Source: JAKPQE01 sp041397845 (GTDB taxonomy: Bacteria > Pseudomonadota > Alphaproteobacteria > Rhizobiales > JAKPQE01). From it: DNA of 64,000 nucleotides. The position numbers were made by a program, and so were the translations under genes. Location: contig JAWKVW010000006.1 of the NCBI GenBank assembly GCA_041397845.1, positions 135,050 to 199,049 on the forward strand, written 5' to 3'. The notes under the pieces are model-generated. The model saw nothing but the letters and a program-made list of their open reading frames with translations. It was not told where the DNA came from and did no database searches. Shown piece after piece: positions 39,601 through 48,076 of the stretch. Positions within the stretch are counted from its first letter, which is position 1, and every line of letters starts with the position of its first letter.

Positions 39601-41682
39601 GGCGACCGGCAGCTTCAGCGTCTTCTCGACGGCGCGGCGAACCGGCGTCACCTCTTCGTCGGTGAGACCGAAGGCATAGCCCGGATAGCCGGCGCGGGCG
39701 TCGTCGTCGGTGGCGTGCACCACCACCTCGCCGGCAAGGCCGAGCCCGGCGGCGGGGGCACCATAAAGGTAGCGGCCGTCGACCGCGACATTTGCCGGCG
39801 CATCGGCGCCGATGGCCTTTGCCTCGCTTGCCAGCGCGATCTCGAGCCGGTCGGGAACGTAGTCCTCGACAAGGAAGGTCGCGGCGCCAACGGGCTTGCC
39901 CTTCGGGTCGGCAAAAGCCTCGATGCGCCAGGTGCCATGCATGGCGTCGTCGAGAAGCTGGATATCGAGGGCACGACCGCCGAGGCCGTCATCGGCGACG
40001 ACCGAGCGATTGAACTCGACGCCGTCCGGGCGGGCGACGACGAGGGTCAGCGGCAGGCCGGCAACCGCCTTGCCGGAACCATCGCGCAGCAGCGTCGTCG
40101 AATGGACCGTCTCGCCGGAGCGATAGACGCCACGCTCGGTGACGAGATAGGCATCGAGCGCGCCGGGCGCGGCGCGGCCTTCAACGCCGCGATCGGTCAG
40201 ATCGAAGGCGGCGGCGGACATGTCGATGAAGGCGTAGTCGCCATTCCCGGCCTCGGCAACGAGCACGGCCGGGGCCATCGGGCCCTCACCGCGGGCAAGG
40301 CCGGCCTCGAAGCGGACGTGGCCGGTTTCGTCGGAGCGACGTTCGGCGAGCACTTCATTCGACTTGGAGATGAGGCGCACGGTCGCGTCGGCAACGGGCT
40401 CGGCGGTGGCGAGCGAGCGCACGAAGCCATGGACGCCATCAGTGCCGCTGATCGAGGCAAGGCCAAGGTCGGAGACCACGAACCACTGCGTCGGCCGGCT
40501 GTCCCAGTAGTCGACCTCCTTGCCGGCGGGATCGGCGAACATGACGTAGACGCCGGGCGCCATATCACCGACGGCCTCATCGACCGGGAAGGCGGTGGTG
40601 ACGTCGGCGTTCAATGCGCCCTCGACCGGCATTTCACCGGACCAGACCTTCTCGGCCTTGTCGGTGATGAGCTTCTCCATGGCGCCGCCGTCGATCTGGC
40701 GCTGGAAATCGCCACCAAGGACAGCGTTGACGAGGCTGCGATCGCCGATGCGATAGATCTCGGCCTTGACCACGGGGGCATTGACGGTGATCAGCGGCAG
40801 GCCGCGCTGGCCGGTGCGCGGCAGCACGTAGTTGCGGCCGGTAAAGCGCACCGAGGCGGAGCGGTCGCGAACGTAGAACGACAGGTCGACGGTATTCTCG
40901 AGCACTTCGCCGACGCTCGAGGGCACGCCGTCGCGGACGAGGACGTTGTAGCGCTCGCCGTGCTTCAGGCCATCGATGCAGATTGCCGCCGCCTCGGCGG
41001 TGACGATCGGCGCTTCATTGCCCTCGACCGAGACGAAGGGCGCGAAGTCCCTGGTCGCGGTCGACAGGTTCTCGGAAAACTGGACGCAGGCGCGCGGCGT
41101 GATCGCGTCGGAATCGACCGAGTAGTCGAGGACGCGGAAGCCGTGCATGTCGCGCAGCTCCCTGTAGGTCGCGGCGACGGCATCGTCGGCGCTGGCGTCG
41201 AGGCTGGCCTTGTAGGCATCGATCGCCGGGCGCCAGATCTCGCGGCGGGCAAGCGCGGCGCCGAGCGCGGCAAGGGCCTTGCCCTCGGCGGCGGCATCGG
41301 GCGCACGCAGGTAGGCGATGTAGGCGGCGGACGTCGCCTTTTGCGGCAGGTCCCAGCGCTCCTGCCAGTTGTCGGTCTCGATGCCGAGATAGGCACGGGA
41401 GAGCTCGATGAAGGTTGCCCAGTCGGCGGGGGCGAGCTTGACGACCGTCTCGTAGTTGACCGAGGCGGTGCGCATGTCGCCGCGCGCCCGGGCGCGGTCG
41501 CCGGCCTGGCGCCAGGCCTTGGCCGGCCGCTCGGAGGCGAATTCGCTCGCCTTCAGCGCCTTTTCGTAGCGCACCGCATCGACTGCGATGTCCTCGCGAT
41601 AAAACGCCTTTTCGATCGCCGAAGCCGTCGCCGGCGCGGCCAGAACGAAGATGAGGGCAAACAGAATCCGGAAGATGCGCAT
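36601..41682 (-). CDS. Bacterial alpha-2-macroglobulin
   Basis: A 1693-residue periplasmic protease trap of the YfhM type. The thioester motif is intact as YPYGCAEQITS near residue 1245, where cleavage of the bait region would expose a reactive Cys-Gln bond. The signal peptide MRIFRILFALIFVLAAPATA ends at SA|IEKAF and has no lipobox cysteine, so unlike E. coli YfhM this copy appears soluble rather than a lipoprotein. MG-type beta domains fill the N-terminal two thirds. pbpC follows directly. Confidence 0.95.
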   Translation of the reverse strand: MRIFRILFALIFVLAAPATASAIEKAFYREDIAVDAVRYEKALKASEFASERPAKAWRQAGDRARARGDMRTASVNYETVVKLAPADWATFIELSRAYLGIETDNWQERWDLPQKATSAAYIAYLRAPDAAAEGKALAALGAALARREIWRPAIDAYKASLDASADDAVAATYRELRDMHGFRVLDYSVDSDAITPRACVQFSENLSTATRDFAPFVSVEGNEAPIVTAEAAAICIDGLKHGERYNVLVRDGVPSSVGEVLENTVDLSFYVRDRSASVRFTGRNYVLPRTGQRGLPLITVNAPVVKAEIYRIGDRSLVNAVLGGDFQRQIDGGAMEKLITDKAEKVWSGEMPVEGALNADVTTAFPVDEAVGDMAPGVYVMFADPAGKEVDYWDSRPTQWFVVSDLGLASISGTDGVHGFVRSLATAEPVADATVRLISKSNEVLAERRSDETGHVRFEAGLARGEGPMAPAVLVAEAGNGDYAFIDMSAAAFDLTDRGVEGRAAPGALDAYLVTERGVYRSGETVHSTTLLRDGSGKAVAGLPLTLVVARPDGVEFNRSVVADDGLGGRALDIQLLDDAMHGTWRIEAFADPKGKPVGAATFLVEDYVPDRLEIALASEAKAIGADAPANVAVDGRYLYGAPAAGLGLAGEVVVHATDDDARAGYPGYAFGLTDEEVTPVRRAVEKTLKLPVAATGPAIGIRPGFAGDSIGEGETAEFDVIAIAENGERLSLAGLKWDLVRIETRYQWYSRWGGWDFEKVSYTTRVADGTIEVGTADAGHIAAKVDWGSYRLDVSSPDPAGPVASYGFDVGWQPAASADSPDVLEVALDKESYAAGETARLNIAPRFAGKAVVAVIGEGVETLKTVDVPAEGTTVEIPVDAAWTPGAYVTAMLYRPLDVEAKRMPGRAVGLAWLKVDTAGRTLGVGLEAPAVARPMETLVLPVKLDGLAAGEKANVVVAAVDVGILNLTGYKAPAPEEWYYAQRALSAELRDLYGGLIDGMQAPRGSIRSGGDSLPEAQLQGSPPAQAPLALYSGIVTVDDTGTASVEFELPAFAGTVRVMAEAWSLDKIGHSAADVIVRDPVVVLASAPRFLAAGDLSRVRLDIDNADGVAGDYSLTLATDGPLALGDIAAEQSLALKAGEKTAINVPLAATGVGMATLSATLEGPDGLRIERSYALGLRPATAVTSRRMVQSIAPGGSLTVSADLLADLVSGTGSVSLAVGPGATLDLPALLAALDRYPYGCAEQITSRAMPLLYVADLAATAGLTETDPRETVDGAIARVLAKEGSNGSFGRWGPGGADLWLDAYVTDFLTRARERGFKVPDGAFTIALDHLRNAVSYSGEIEDGGGQDIAYALYVLARNGRAPVGDLRYFADTKIEDFGSPLARAQIGAALAMIGDKTRAEAAFGSALAFYNEGAEEGYRADYGSLLRDGAATLALAAETGSAPEAVPALASALDALGTDRPGTSTQEQAWLVLAANALMTEGAKARLTVAGAAHEGTYVGRFDAAALDGGDLTVGNDGETEVPAVITVTGAPTTPEDAASEGFSIERQAFTLEGEEVDPATVAQNTRLLIALRIEQPDPEPGRILVVDRLPAGFEIDNPRLVTSADLASLPWLTGDTQPDHVEFRDDRFVASIDQTSGGSPSFTIAYMVRAVTPGTYVRPAATVEDMYRPHRFARTGPETVEVEAAK

Positions 41683-41903
41683 TTCCGATACCTCCCGCCG
41701 GTATCCGTCAGCGCCCCCCGTTCAACGCCGCAACCATCTGAGCGAACAGACGTTTCCTCGCGTTGACGAAGAGCTGTGTTGCGACATGTCCAAGCCGTCA
41801 GTCTAAGGACGGAGAGGCGTCGCGATCAAGGGCCGTCGGCGACCCGGACCGCGACCCTGCGGGAATTCGTGGAAGGAGCTGGCCGGAATCGGCGCGGCGG
41901 CAC

Positions 41904-44900
41904 TCAGGCCGCCGCACCGGACCCGGTTTCGGCGCCGGCCGCGGCAGGCGTCCCGGCGGCATCGGCGAAGGCCTTTTCAAGGGCCGGCAGAGCCGCCTCG
42001 AAGCGGGCAACGGAAGCATCCTTGACCGGGCCGAAGCCACGCACCTTGCGATGCGCCTCGACGAGGGCGACGGCGGCCTCGAGATTGCCGGCCGTGAGGC
42101 CTCCGGCGATCCGGTCGAGGCGGGCCTCGAAGGCGGCCAGCAGCCGGCGTTCCATGCGCCGCTCGGGATTGTAGCCAAAGACATCGAACGGCGTGCCGCG
42201 CAGGAACTTGAGACCGGCAAGAAGCCCGAAGGCGGACTTCACCCAGGGGCCGAAGCGGTACTTCTTCGGCCGACCGGCGTTTTCATCAAAAGCGGCGATG
42301 AAGGGCGGCGAGAGGTGGTAGTCGACCCGGGTCCAGCTCTCGAACGTGCCCTTCAGACGCTTCTCGAAGGCACCGTTCGAATAGAGCCGGCCGACCTCGT
42401 ACTCATCCTTGACCGCCATCATGCGGAACAGCGCCCGGGCGGTTGCCTCGGCAAGCGCGGTCGAGCCGGGCATGGCGGCGTTCTCGGCGGCGGCGATTGC
42501 GGCGACACGGGCGCGGTAGCGCTCGCCGTAGGCGCCGTTCTGGTAGTCGGCGAGGAACTTCGCGCGCTCCTCGACGAGACCGGCAAGATCGGCGGCCGGG
42601 CGCACCACGGTCGACTTCGGCAGTGCGTCGCGGACCATTGCCGGGTCGACGATGAACCGGCGGCCCCAATGGAAGGCGGCCTTGTTCATGGCGATGGCGG
42701 CGCCGTTCAGCTCGATCGCCTTCAGGATGGCCGCTTCGGAAATCGGAATGCGGCCGAGCTGCCAGGCAGCGCCGAGCATGATCATGTTGGCGGCAAGGAC
42801 ATCGCCAAGAAGGCCGTCGGCAAGTTCGAGGGAATCGAAGAACCGGATGTTGGCCTCGCCGGCGCGCTCGGTCAGCGCTTTCTTCAGGCGGCGGCTCGGC
42901 AGGGTGACGTCGGCATTGCGGGTGAAGTCGGCGGTCGGGGTCTCGTGGTCGTTGACGAGGACGACGGTGCGGCCGTTGCCGATGGTGCCGAGGGTCTTCT
43001 TGCCGCCGGTGACGACGAGATCGCAGCCGATGACGACGTCGGCGCCTTCCGGGGCGACGCGGATGGCGGCAATGTCCTCGGGCCGGGCGGCGATGCGCAA
43101 ATGGCTCGTCACCGCCCCGCCCTTCTGGGCAAGGCCGGCCATGTCGATGAGGGCCGCGCCCTTGCCGTCGACATAGGCGGCCATGGCAAGGACCTGGCCG
43201 ATGGTGACGACGCCGGTGCCGCCGATGCCGGTGACGACGATGGTCCAGGGCTGCTGCAGATCGGGCAGGACCGGCTCGGGCAGGGCCGGCGCGGCGGCGC
43301 TTTCGGCGACGGGTTCACCATGGCGCAGGCGCGCGCCGGTGACCGTGACGAAGGCCGGGCAGAAGCCCTTGAGGCAGGAGAAATCCTTGTTGCAGCTCGA
43401 CTGGTCGACACGGCGCTTGCGGCCGAAGGCGGTCTCGAGCGGCTGGATCGCGACGCAGTTCGACTGGATGCCGCAATCGCCGCAACCCTCGCAGACGAGG
43501 TCGTTGACGAAGACGCGGACATCGGGATCGGGGAAGGTGCCGCGCTTGCGGCGGCGGCGCTTCTCGGCGGCGCAGGTCTGGTCGTAGATCAGGATCGACA
43601 GGCCCTCGACCCCGGAAAGCTCGCGCTGGACGGCGTCAAGCTCGCTGCGATGGTGGAAGGTCGTGCCGAACGGCCAGGCGGTGCCGGCGGGATATTTGTG
43701 CGGCTCGTCGGAGACGATGGCGATGCGGCGGGCGCCCTCGGCCGCCACCTGGGCGGCGATCTCGGGTACGGTGAGGCCGCCGTCATTGGGCTGGCCGCCG
43801 GTCATGGCGACGGCGTCGTTGAACAGGATCTTGTAGGTGATGTTGACGCCGGCGGCGGCGGCGGCGCGGATGGCGAGATAGCCGGAGTGGTTGTAGGTGC
43901 CGTCGCCAAGGTTCTGGAAGACGTGGCCGACCTTCGAGAACGGCGCCTCGCCAACCCAGTTCGCCCCTTCGGCGCCCATCTGGGTGTAGCCCTCGATGCC
44001 GCGCTCCATCCACTGGGCCATGTAATGGCAGCCGATGCCGGCAAAGGCGCGGCTGCCCTCGGGCACCACGGTCGAGGTGTTGTGCGGGCAGCCGGCGCAG
44101 AAATGGGCGCGGCGGTCGGCGATCTCGGGCAGCGTGCCGAATTCGGCGGCGGCGCGCTTCAGGCCCTCAAGACGTCCGGCAAGCGCGCCGGCGTCGAGCA
44201 GCGCCTCGAGACGCTGGCCGATGCCGATGGCGATGTCGCCAGAATCGAGGCCGTATTTCGATGAGAAGAGCACCTCGCCACGATCGTCGCGCTTGCCGAC
44301 GACGCGCGGGCGGATGTCCCGGCCGTAGAGGATTTCCTTGATCTGCGTCTCGAGCAGGGCGCGCTTTTCCTCGACGACGACGATCTCGTCGAGCCCTTCG
44401 GCAAAGCGCTCGATGATGCCGGGCTCGAGCGGCCAGGCGCAGCCGATCTTGAGGAGGCGGATGCCCATCCGCTCGGCCGCGGCCTCGTCGATGCCGAGGT
44501 CATCGAGGGCCTGGCGGACGTCGAGGAAGCTCTTGCCGAGCGAGACGATGCCGATGCGCGGCCGCTCGCCACCGGACCAGACGAGGCGGTCGATGGCGTT
44601 GGCGGCAACGAAGGCGCGGACCGCCGGCAGCTTGTGGTCATGCAGCCGGGCTTCCTGGGCGATCGGATTGTCGAAGCGCCGGATCGAGACGCCGTCGGCG
44701 GGAAGATCGAAGCCGTTCGGCACGACGACCTTCACCCGGTCGATGGCACCATCGACAACGGCGGTCGATTCGATCGTGTCCTTGACGCATTTGACGGCAA
44801 CCCAGGTGCCGGCATAGCGCGACAGGGCGATGCCGAGAATGCCGAAATCGAGCAGCTCCTGAACGCCGGCCGGCGACAGCACCGGGATCATCGCATCGAC

Positions 44901-45383
44901 GAAGGCGAATTCCGACTGGTGCGCGGTGGTGGAGGATTCGCAGGTGTGATCGTCGCCCATCAGGGCGAGCACGCCGCCATGGGGCGAGGTGCCGGCCAGA
45001 TTGGCGTGCTTGAAGGCATCGCCGGTGCGGTCGACGCCGGGGCCCTTGCCGTACCAGATGCCGAAGACGCCGTCATAACGGCCCTCGCCGCGCAGCTCGG
45101 CCTGCTGCGTGCCCCAGACGGAGGTCGCGGCAAGGTCTTCGTTGAGGCCGGGGCGAAAGACGATGCCGGCCTTGGCCAGCGGCCCCTTGGCGCGCCAGAA
45201 CTGCTGGTCGAGGCCGCCGACGGGCGAGCCGCGATAGCCGGTGACATAGCCGGCCGTCGACAGTCCTTCGGCGGCGTCGCGCGCCTGCTGCATCATGGTG
45301 AGGCGGACGATCGCCTGACCGCCGGAGAGAATCACCTCATCGCGATCGAGGTCGTATCGGTCGTCGAGCTTGACGTCGCGCAT
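41904..45383 (-). CDS. Indolepyruvate ferredoxin oxidoreductase family protein
   Basis: A 1159-residue fused 2-oxoacid:ferredoxin oxidoreductase, which oxidatively decarboxylates aryl pyruvates (indolepyruvate, phenylpyruvate) to acyl-CoA in aromatic amino acid breakdown. The N-terminal pyrimidine-binding domain reads GYVTGYRGSPVGGLDQQFW. The TPP domain has CAGCPHNTSTVVPEGSRAFA and GIGCHYMAQWM. Iron-sulfur cysteines lie in CEGCGDCGIQSNC, and the C-terminal gamma domain begins at VVTGIGGTGVVTIGQV. The start MRDVKLDDRYDL has GGAG seven bases upstream. A palindromic candidate operator is located 70 bases ahead. Confidence 0.94.
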   Translation of the reverse strand: MRDVKLDDRYDLDRDEVILSGGQAIVRLTMMQQARDAAEGLSTAGYVTGYRGSPVGGLDQQFWRAKGPLAKAGIVFRPGLNEDLAATSVWGTQQAELRGEGRYDGVFGIWYGKGPGVDRTGDAFKHANLAGTSPHGGVLALMGDDHTCESSTTAHQSEFAFVDAMIPVLSPAGVQELLDFGILGIALSRYAGTWVAVKCVKDTIESTAVVDGAIDRVKVVVPNGFDLPADGVSIRRFDNPIAQEARLHDHKLPAVRAFVAANAIDRLVWSGGERPRIGIVSLGKSFLDVRQALDDLGIDEAAAERMGIRLLKIGCAWPLEPGIIERFAEGLDEIVVVEEKRALLETQIKEILYGRDIRPRVVGKRDDRGEVLFSSKYGLDSGDIAIGIGQRLEALLDAGALAGRLEGLKRAAAEFGTLPEIADRRAHFCAGCPHNTSTVVPEGSRAFAGIGCHYMAQWMERGIEGYTQMGAEGANWVGEAPFSKVGHVFQNLGDGTYNHSGYLAIRAAAAAGVNITYKILFNDAVAMTGGQPNDGGLTVPEIAAQVAAEGARRIAIVSDEPHKYPAGTAWPFGTTFHHRSELDAVQRELSGVEGLSILIYDQTCAAEKRRRRKRGTFPDPDVRVFVNDLVCEGCGDCGIQSNCVAIQPLETAFGRKRRVDQSSCNKDFSCLKGFCPAFVTVTGARLRHGEPVAESAAAPALPEPVLPDLQQPWTIVVTGIGGTGVVTIGQVLAMAAYVDGKGAALIDMAGLAQKGGAVTSHLRIAARPEDIAAIRVAPEGADVVIGCDLVVTGGKKTLGTIGNGRTVVLVNDHETPTADFTRNADVTLPSRRLKKALTERAGEANIRFFDSLELADGLLGDVLAANMIMLGAAWQLGRIPISEAAILKAIELNGAAIAMNKAAFHWGRRFIVDPAMVRDALPKSTVVRPAADLAGLVEERAKFLADYQNGAYGERYRARVAAIAAAENAAMPGSTALAEATARALFRMMAVKDEYEVGRLYSNGAFEKRLKGTFESWTRVDYHLSPPFIAAFDENAGRPKKYRFGPWVKSAFGLLAGLKFLRGTPFDVFGYNPERRMERRLLAAFEARLDRIAGGLTAGNLEAAVALVEAHRKVRGFGPVKDASVARFEAALPALEKAFADAAGTPAAAGAETGSGAAA

Positions 45384-45452
45384 CCTACATCTCCCGGTCT
45401 TGCCGGCTGCGTCGTGGCGCGTGCCATGGGTTCAGGGCGAACCCGAATTTAG

Positions 45453-45467
45453 GTCAGCATTGCTGAC
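45453..45467. promoter_or_regulatory. Palindrome upstream of the indolepyruvate oxidoreductase gene
   Basis: GTCAGCA-T-TGCTGAC is a perfect 7-1-7 palindrome lying 70-84 bases before the oxidoreductase start. Its size and position fit an operator, for example for an Lrp/AsnC or MarR protein, but no regulator is adjacent. It sits in a 214-base gap that otherwise shows nothing. Confidence 0.4.
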
Positions 45468-45597
45468 TTACCAGCGGCAGGTCAACCGAATTCGTTGCTG
45501 CGGTGCGGGATGGCAGGGCCTTCAGACAACCAGAGGAATGGGGATATTCCTCCGACAAGACAACGGGTTAGAGAATTGCACGCGAACCGCGGAAAGA

Positions 45598-46179
45598 TCA
45601 AGCAGCGGCGGCGCGGCCGAGGGTAGCGGCCCGGTCGAGCCAGCCGGACCTTTTGCCGGCATCGGAATATTTGACCCGGTCGAAGACATGGACCTTCGTC
45701 TTCATGCCGACGAACTCTAGGATGGTGCGGCGAATGCGGGCTATGCCGCCATTGCGGTTGACGAAGCGGTAGTACCAGGCGGGGGAATCCATCGTCGTCA
45801 GAACGTCGCAGGTGCGCCCGGCGAGCAGCCGGTCCCAGTACGGATCGTCCTTGTGGTAGGCGAAGGCCTTGCCGGGCAGGAAGACGCGCTCGAAGAAGCC
45901 CTGCAACAGGGCGGGATGGCCGCCCCACCAGGTCGGGTAGACGAAGCAGACATGGCCGGCGGCCTCGATCGAGGCCCAGAGCGCGGCAAGGCCGGGCTCC
46001 CACTCCTGCCGATTGCCATAGCCCTGATGCAGGATCGGATCGAAGGCGATGTCGCGCAGGGCGACCAGTTCCACGGCGGCGCCGCCGGCCCGGGCAGCCT
46101 CGGCGTAGCGTTCGGCCAGGGCGCTGCAGAAGCTGGCGCCGGCCGGGTGGGCATCGATGACGAGGATTTTGCGGGACAT
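45598..46179 (-). CDS. NAD(P)H-dependent oxidoreductase (quinone reductase family)
   Basis: A 193-residue flavodoxin-fold enzyme of the NQO1/KefF/MdaB group, which reduces quinones by two electrons using FAD or FMN and NAD(P)H. The N-terminal ILVIDAHPAGASFCSALAER binds the flavin phosphate; FVYPTWWGGHPALLQGFFER and PGKAFAYH are family signatures. It is divergently transcribed from a TetR regulator with a palindromic operator between them, a common quinone- or electrophile-sensing arrangement. Confidence 0.92.
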   Translation of the reverse strand: MSRKILVIDAHPAGASFCSALAERYAEAARAGGAAVELVALRDIAFDPILHQGYGNRQEWEPGLAALWASIEAAGHVCFVYPTWWGGHPALLQGFFERVFLPGKAFAYHKDDPYWDRLLAGRTCDVLTTMDSPAWYYRFVNRNGGIARIRRTILEFVGMKTKVHVFDRVKYSDAGKRSGWLDRAATLGRAAAA

Positions 46180-46196
46180 GGCCGCCTCCGTTTTAT

Positions 46197-46248
46197 GTAA
46201 TCGATGATTACTTTACATATCCCGGGCGAAATGTAAATAGTGTTCACA
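46197..46248. promoter_or_regulatory. Candidate TetR operators between quinone reductase and tetR
   Basis: GTAATC-GAT-GATTAC (46197-46211) is a perfect 6-3-6 inverted repeat. A second, looser repeat TGTAAATAGTGTTCACA (46232-46248) touches the tetR start codon. Both contain TGTAA/TTACA-type half-sites in a region much richer in A and T than its surroundings. No Shine-Dalgarno sequence precedes the tetR ATG, so its mRNA may start at or near the ATG. Confidence 0.55.
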
Positions 46249-46895
46249 TGACGACAGACACACCCCGCCCCTACCACCACGGCGCACTCGAGGAAGCGCT
46301 GGTCGAGCATGCGCTGGCGCATGTTCGGGCGGCCGGGTTCGAGAGCTTCAGCGTGCGGCAGGCAGCGCGGGAGATCGGCGTTTCACCAGGGGCGGCCTAC
46401 CGGCATTTCCGGACGCGCGAGGAACTGGTTGGCGCCGTCGCGCGGCGGGCCGACAGGATGCTTGCAGCGGAGCTGGCGGCGGCGCGGCGGCCGGGTGCGA
46501 GCGCGGCCGAGGACGTGCTCGGAATTGGCCTTGCCTATATCGGCTTTGCCCGCGCCGAGCCGCAGCTCTTCAAGCTGATGTTCGCCTCGCCGCTCGATGC
46601 CGCCGCGGCCGGAAGCTGCGGCGAGCCCTGCGGCGAGGCACCGGCCGGGGCGACTGACGAGACGGCATTCGGCCAGCTTCAGGACACGGTCCGGCGGTTC
46701 CTCATCGAGGAAAAGGGCCTTGTCGAGACGAGCGGGGCAGAAGGCGCGGCGCGGCTTGCCCGGCACTGCGATTTTCTCTGGGCGGTGGCGCATGGCATTG
46801 CCTCGCTCGAGGCGATGACCGGCTGGCGGCGCGATGCTGCGGATCTCCGGGCGCTGCTCGAAATGGGCCTTGGCGCCCTCGGCGCTCAAGGCTGA
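46248..46895 (+). CDS. TetR/AcrR family transcriptional regulator
   Basis: A 215-residue repressor. The N-terminal helix-turn-helix reads RPYHHGALEEALVEHALAHV then SVRQAAREIGVSPGAAYRHF and REELVGAVARR, typical of TetR members with a C-terminal WHG-like domain. The effector domain includes a cysteine pair in AGSCGEPCGEAP (about residues 124-128), which could sense electrophiles or metals. It most likely represses the divergent quinone reductase gene through the inverted repeats between them. Confidence 0.9.
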   Translation: MTTDTPRPYHHGALEEALVEHALAHVRAAGFESFSVRQAAREIGVSPGAAYRHFRTREELVGAVARRADRMLAAELAAARRPGASAAEDVLGIGLAYIGFARAEPQLFKLMFASPLDAAAAGSCGEPCGEAPAGATDETAFGQLQDTVRRFLIEEKGLVETSGAEGAARLARHCDFLWAVAHGIASLEAMTGWRRDAADLRALLEMGLGALGAQG

Positions 46896-47017
46896 ACCGG
46901 CAATCTTTCCTCGTTCGAGCGGTCGACAGGCCGAAAAAAGGGCCGATATAGGCGAGAAGGCCCGGCGGCTTCGGCCGCACCTTGCCTCAACGTCATCTCA
47001 CCGGCCGGAGACCCGCC

Positions 47018-47971
47018 ATGCCCGACCGCCAGCTTGCCGCCGCCATCGAGAAAATCCGCGAGGACCTCACGGTCTCGCTCGGCGGACGGCTGGCCGCGCT
47101 CGCGGCAAAACTCGGCGGCATCCTCGCCGACCGGGCGGCGGTCGAGGCGATGCTGGCGGCGGCGCTCTACGATATCGCCAACTGCAAGCAGCTCTTCGTT
47201 CTCGATGCCGGCTTCCGCCAGACCGTCGACACGATGACCCGCGAGGGGCCGGATACCAGCCATTTCGGCCGCGACCGCGCCGGACGGCCCTACATGCAGG
47301 GCCTCGTCGGCAGCACCGATTTCAAGCTGTCGCATGCCTATATCAGCCGCAACCGGCGCCGGCCGATGCTGACCGCGGTGCAGGTCATTCGCGACGCCTC
47401 GGGCCAGCGGACCGGCTTTCTCGGTGCCGACTTCGACCTGCGGGAACTGCCGGCGAGCGGGCAGGTCTACCGGCAATCCTCGGCCTGGCAGCAGATCAAG
47501 GGCGACCCTGCCATTCGCGGCGGGCTTTTTGCCCAGGAGCGCACGCAGAGCCGTCTCGACGACAATATCGACGAGGTGCTGCCGGTCATCGAGGAGCTGA
47601 TGACGGAACGCGGCGTCATCCACGCCAAGATCCATTTTTCCAGCAATCGCGCCGTGATCTGGCCGATCGAGGACCCGTTCATCTACCGGCTGCTCGACAT
47701 CGAGGCGCTGCTCGATCCGGACACCTGCCTTGCCTATCCGAAAATCGCCTATCCGGAACGGGCGGTGATTTCGGCCGACCGGGTGATGCCGGTGCTCCGG
47801 ATGTTCCGCGAGCTACGCTTTGCCGACGAGACGATTTACCTGCGGGCAGGATCGCTCAATCTTTTCAATGGCCTTGTCAGCCTCAATTTCTCCTGCGACG
47901 GCACGCACTATCTCGACGCGCGCGAGTTCCTCGGCAAGGGCCTCGGCTTCTGGCTCGGGCAGTTGCGGTAG
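47018..47971 (+). CDS. PDC (Cache-like) sensor-domain protein without membrane segments
   Basis: A 317-residue protein resembling PDC/Cache sensor domains, which normally sit outside the membrane on receptors. Here no signal peptide, membrane helix or output domain is visible. Recognisable pieces are LYDIANCKQLFVLDAGFRQT, RDRAGRPYMQ, SHAYISRNRRRPMLTAVQVI and GFLGADFDLRELP, which together look like a ligand-binding Cache fold. The start MPDRQLAAAIEK has GGAG seven bases ahead. Flanked by tetR and an oppositely oriented acyl-CoA dehydrogenase. It may bind a small ligand in the cytoplasm; its role is unknown. Confidence 0.7.
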   Translation: MPDRQLAAAIEKIREDLTVSLGGRLAALAAKLGGILADRAAVEAMLAAALYDIANCKQLFVLDAGFRQTVDTMTREGPDTSHFGRDRAGRPYMQGLVGSTDFKLSHAYISRNRRRPMLTAVQVIRDASGQRTGFLGADFDLRELPASGQVYRQSSAWQQIKGDPAIRGGLFAQERTQSRLDDNIDEVLPVIEELMTERGVIHAKIHFSSNRAVIWPIEDPFIYRLLDIEALLDPDTCLAYPKIAYPERAVISADRVMPVLRMFRELRFADETIYLRAGSLNLFNGLVSLNFSCDGTHYLDAREFLGKGLGFWLGQLR

Positions 47972-47994
47972 CGCACAGCGCGTTCTGACTTCGC

Positions 47995-48076
47995 TTGAAC
48001 GCGCCGCGCTCTCACTCATTGTTTTTTCGCATTTCCGGACGGAAAACCGGCGCCCGCCTTTCCCGGAAATGGTCTA
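47995..48076. repeat. Dispersed intergenic palindromic repeat, copy 2
   Basis: Matches copy 1 at 21089-21173, sharing CATTTCCGGACGGAAAACC. Here the outer arms are perfect (ATTTCCGG with CCGGAAAT) and GGAAA/TTTCC pair inside. The right end supplies CTA (48074-48076), which is the TAG stop codon of the acyl-CoA dehydrogenase on the minus strand. Confidence 0.65.

Noticed and set aside
34435..41766. A 2443-codon open frame on the + strand opposite pbpC and the alpha-2-macroglobulin gene
   Set aside because: Both minus-strand genes are unmistakable. The antisense frame has low-complexity Gly/Arg/Asp-rich sequence with no domain and arises because GC-rich codon use avoids TTA, CTA and TCA.
41763..44264. 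An 833-codon + strand frame opposite the indolepyruvate oxidoreductase gene
   Set aside because: The same compositional shadow; no family resemblance and no ribosome site.
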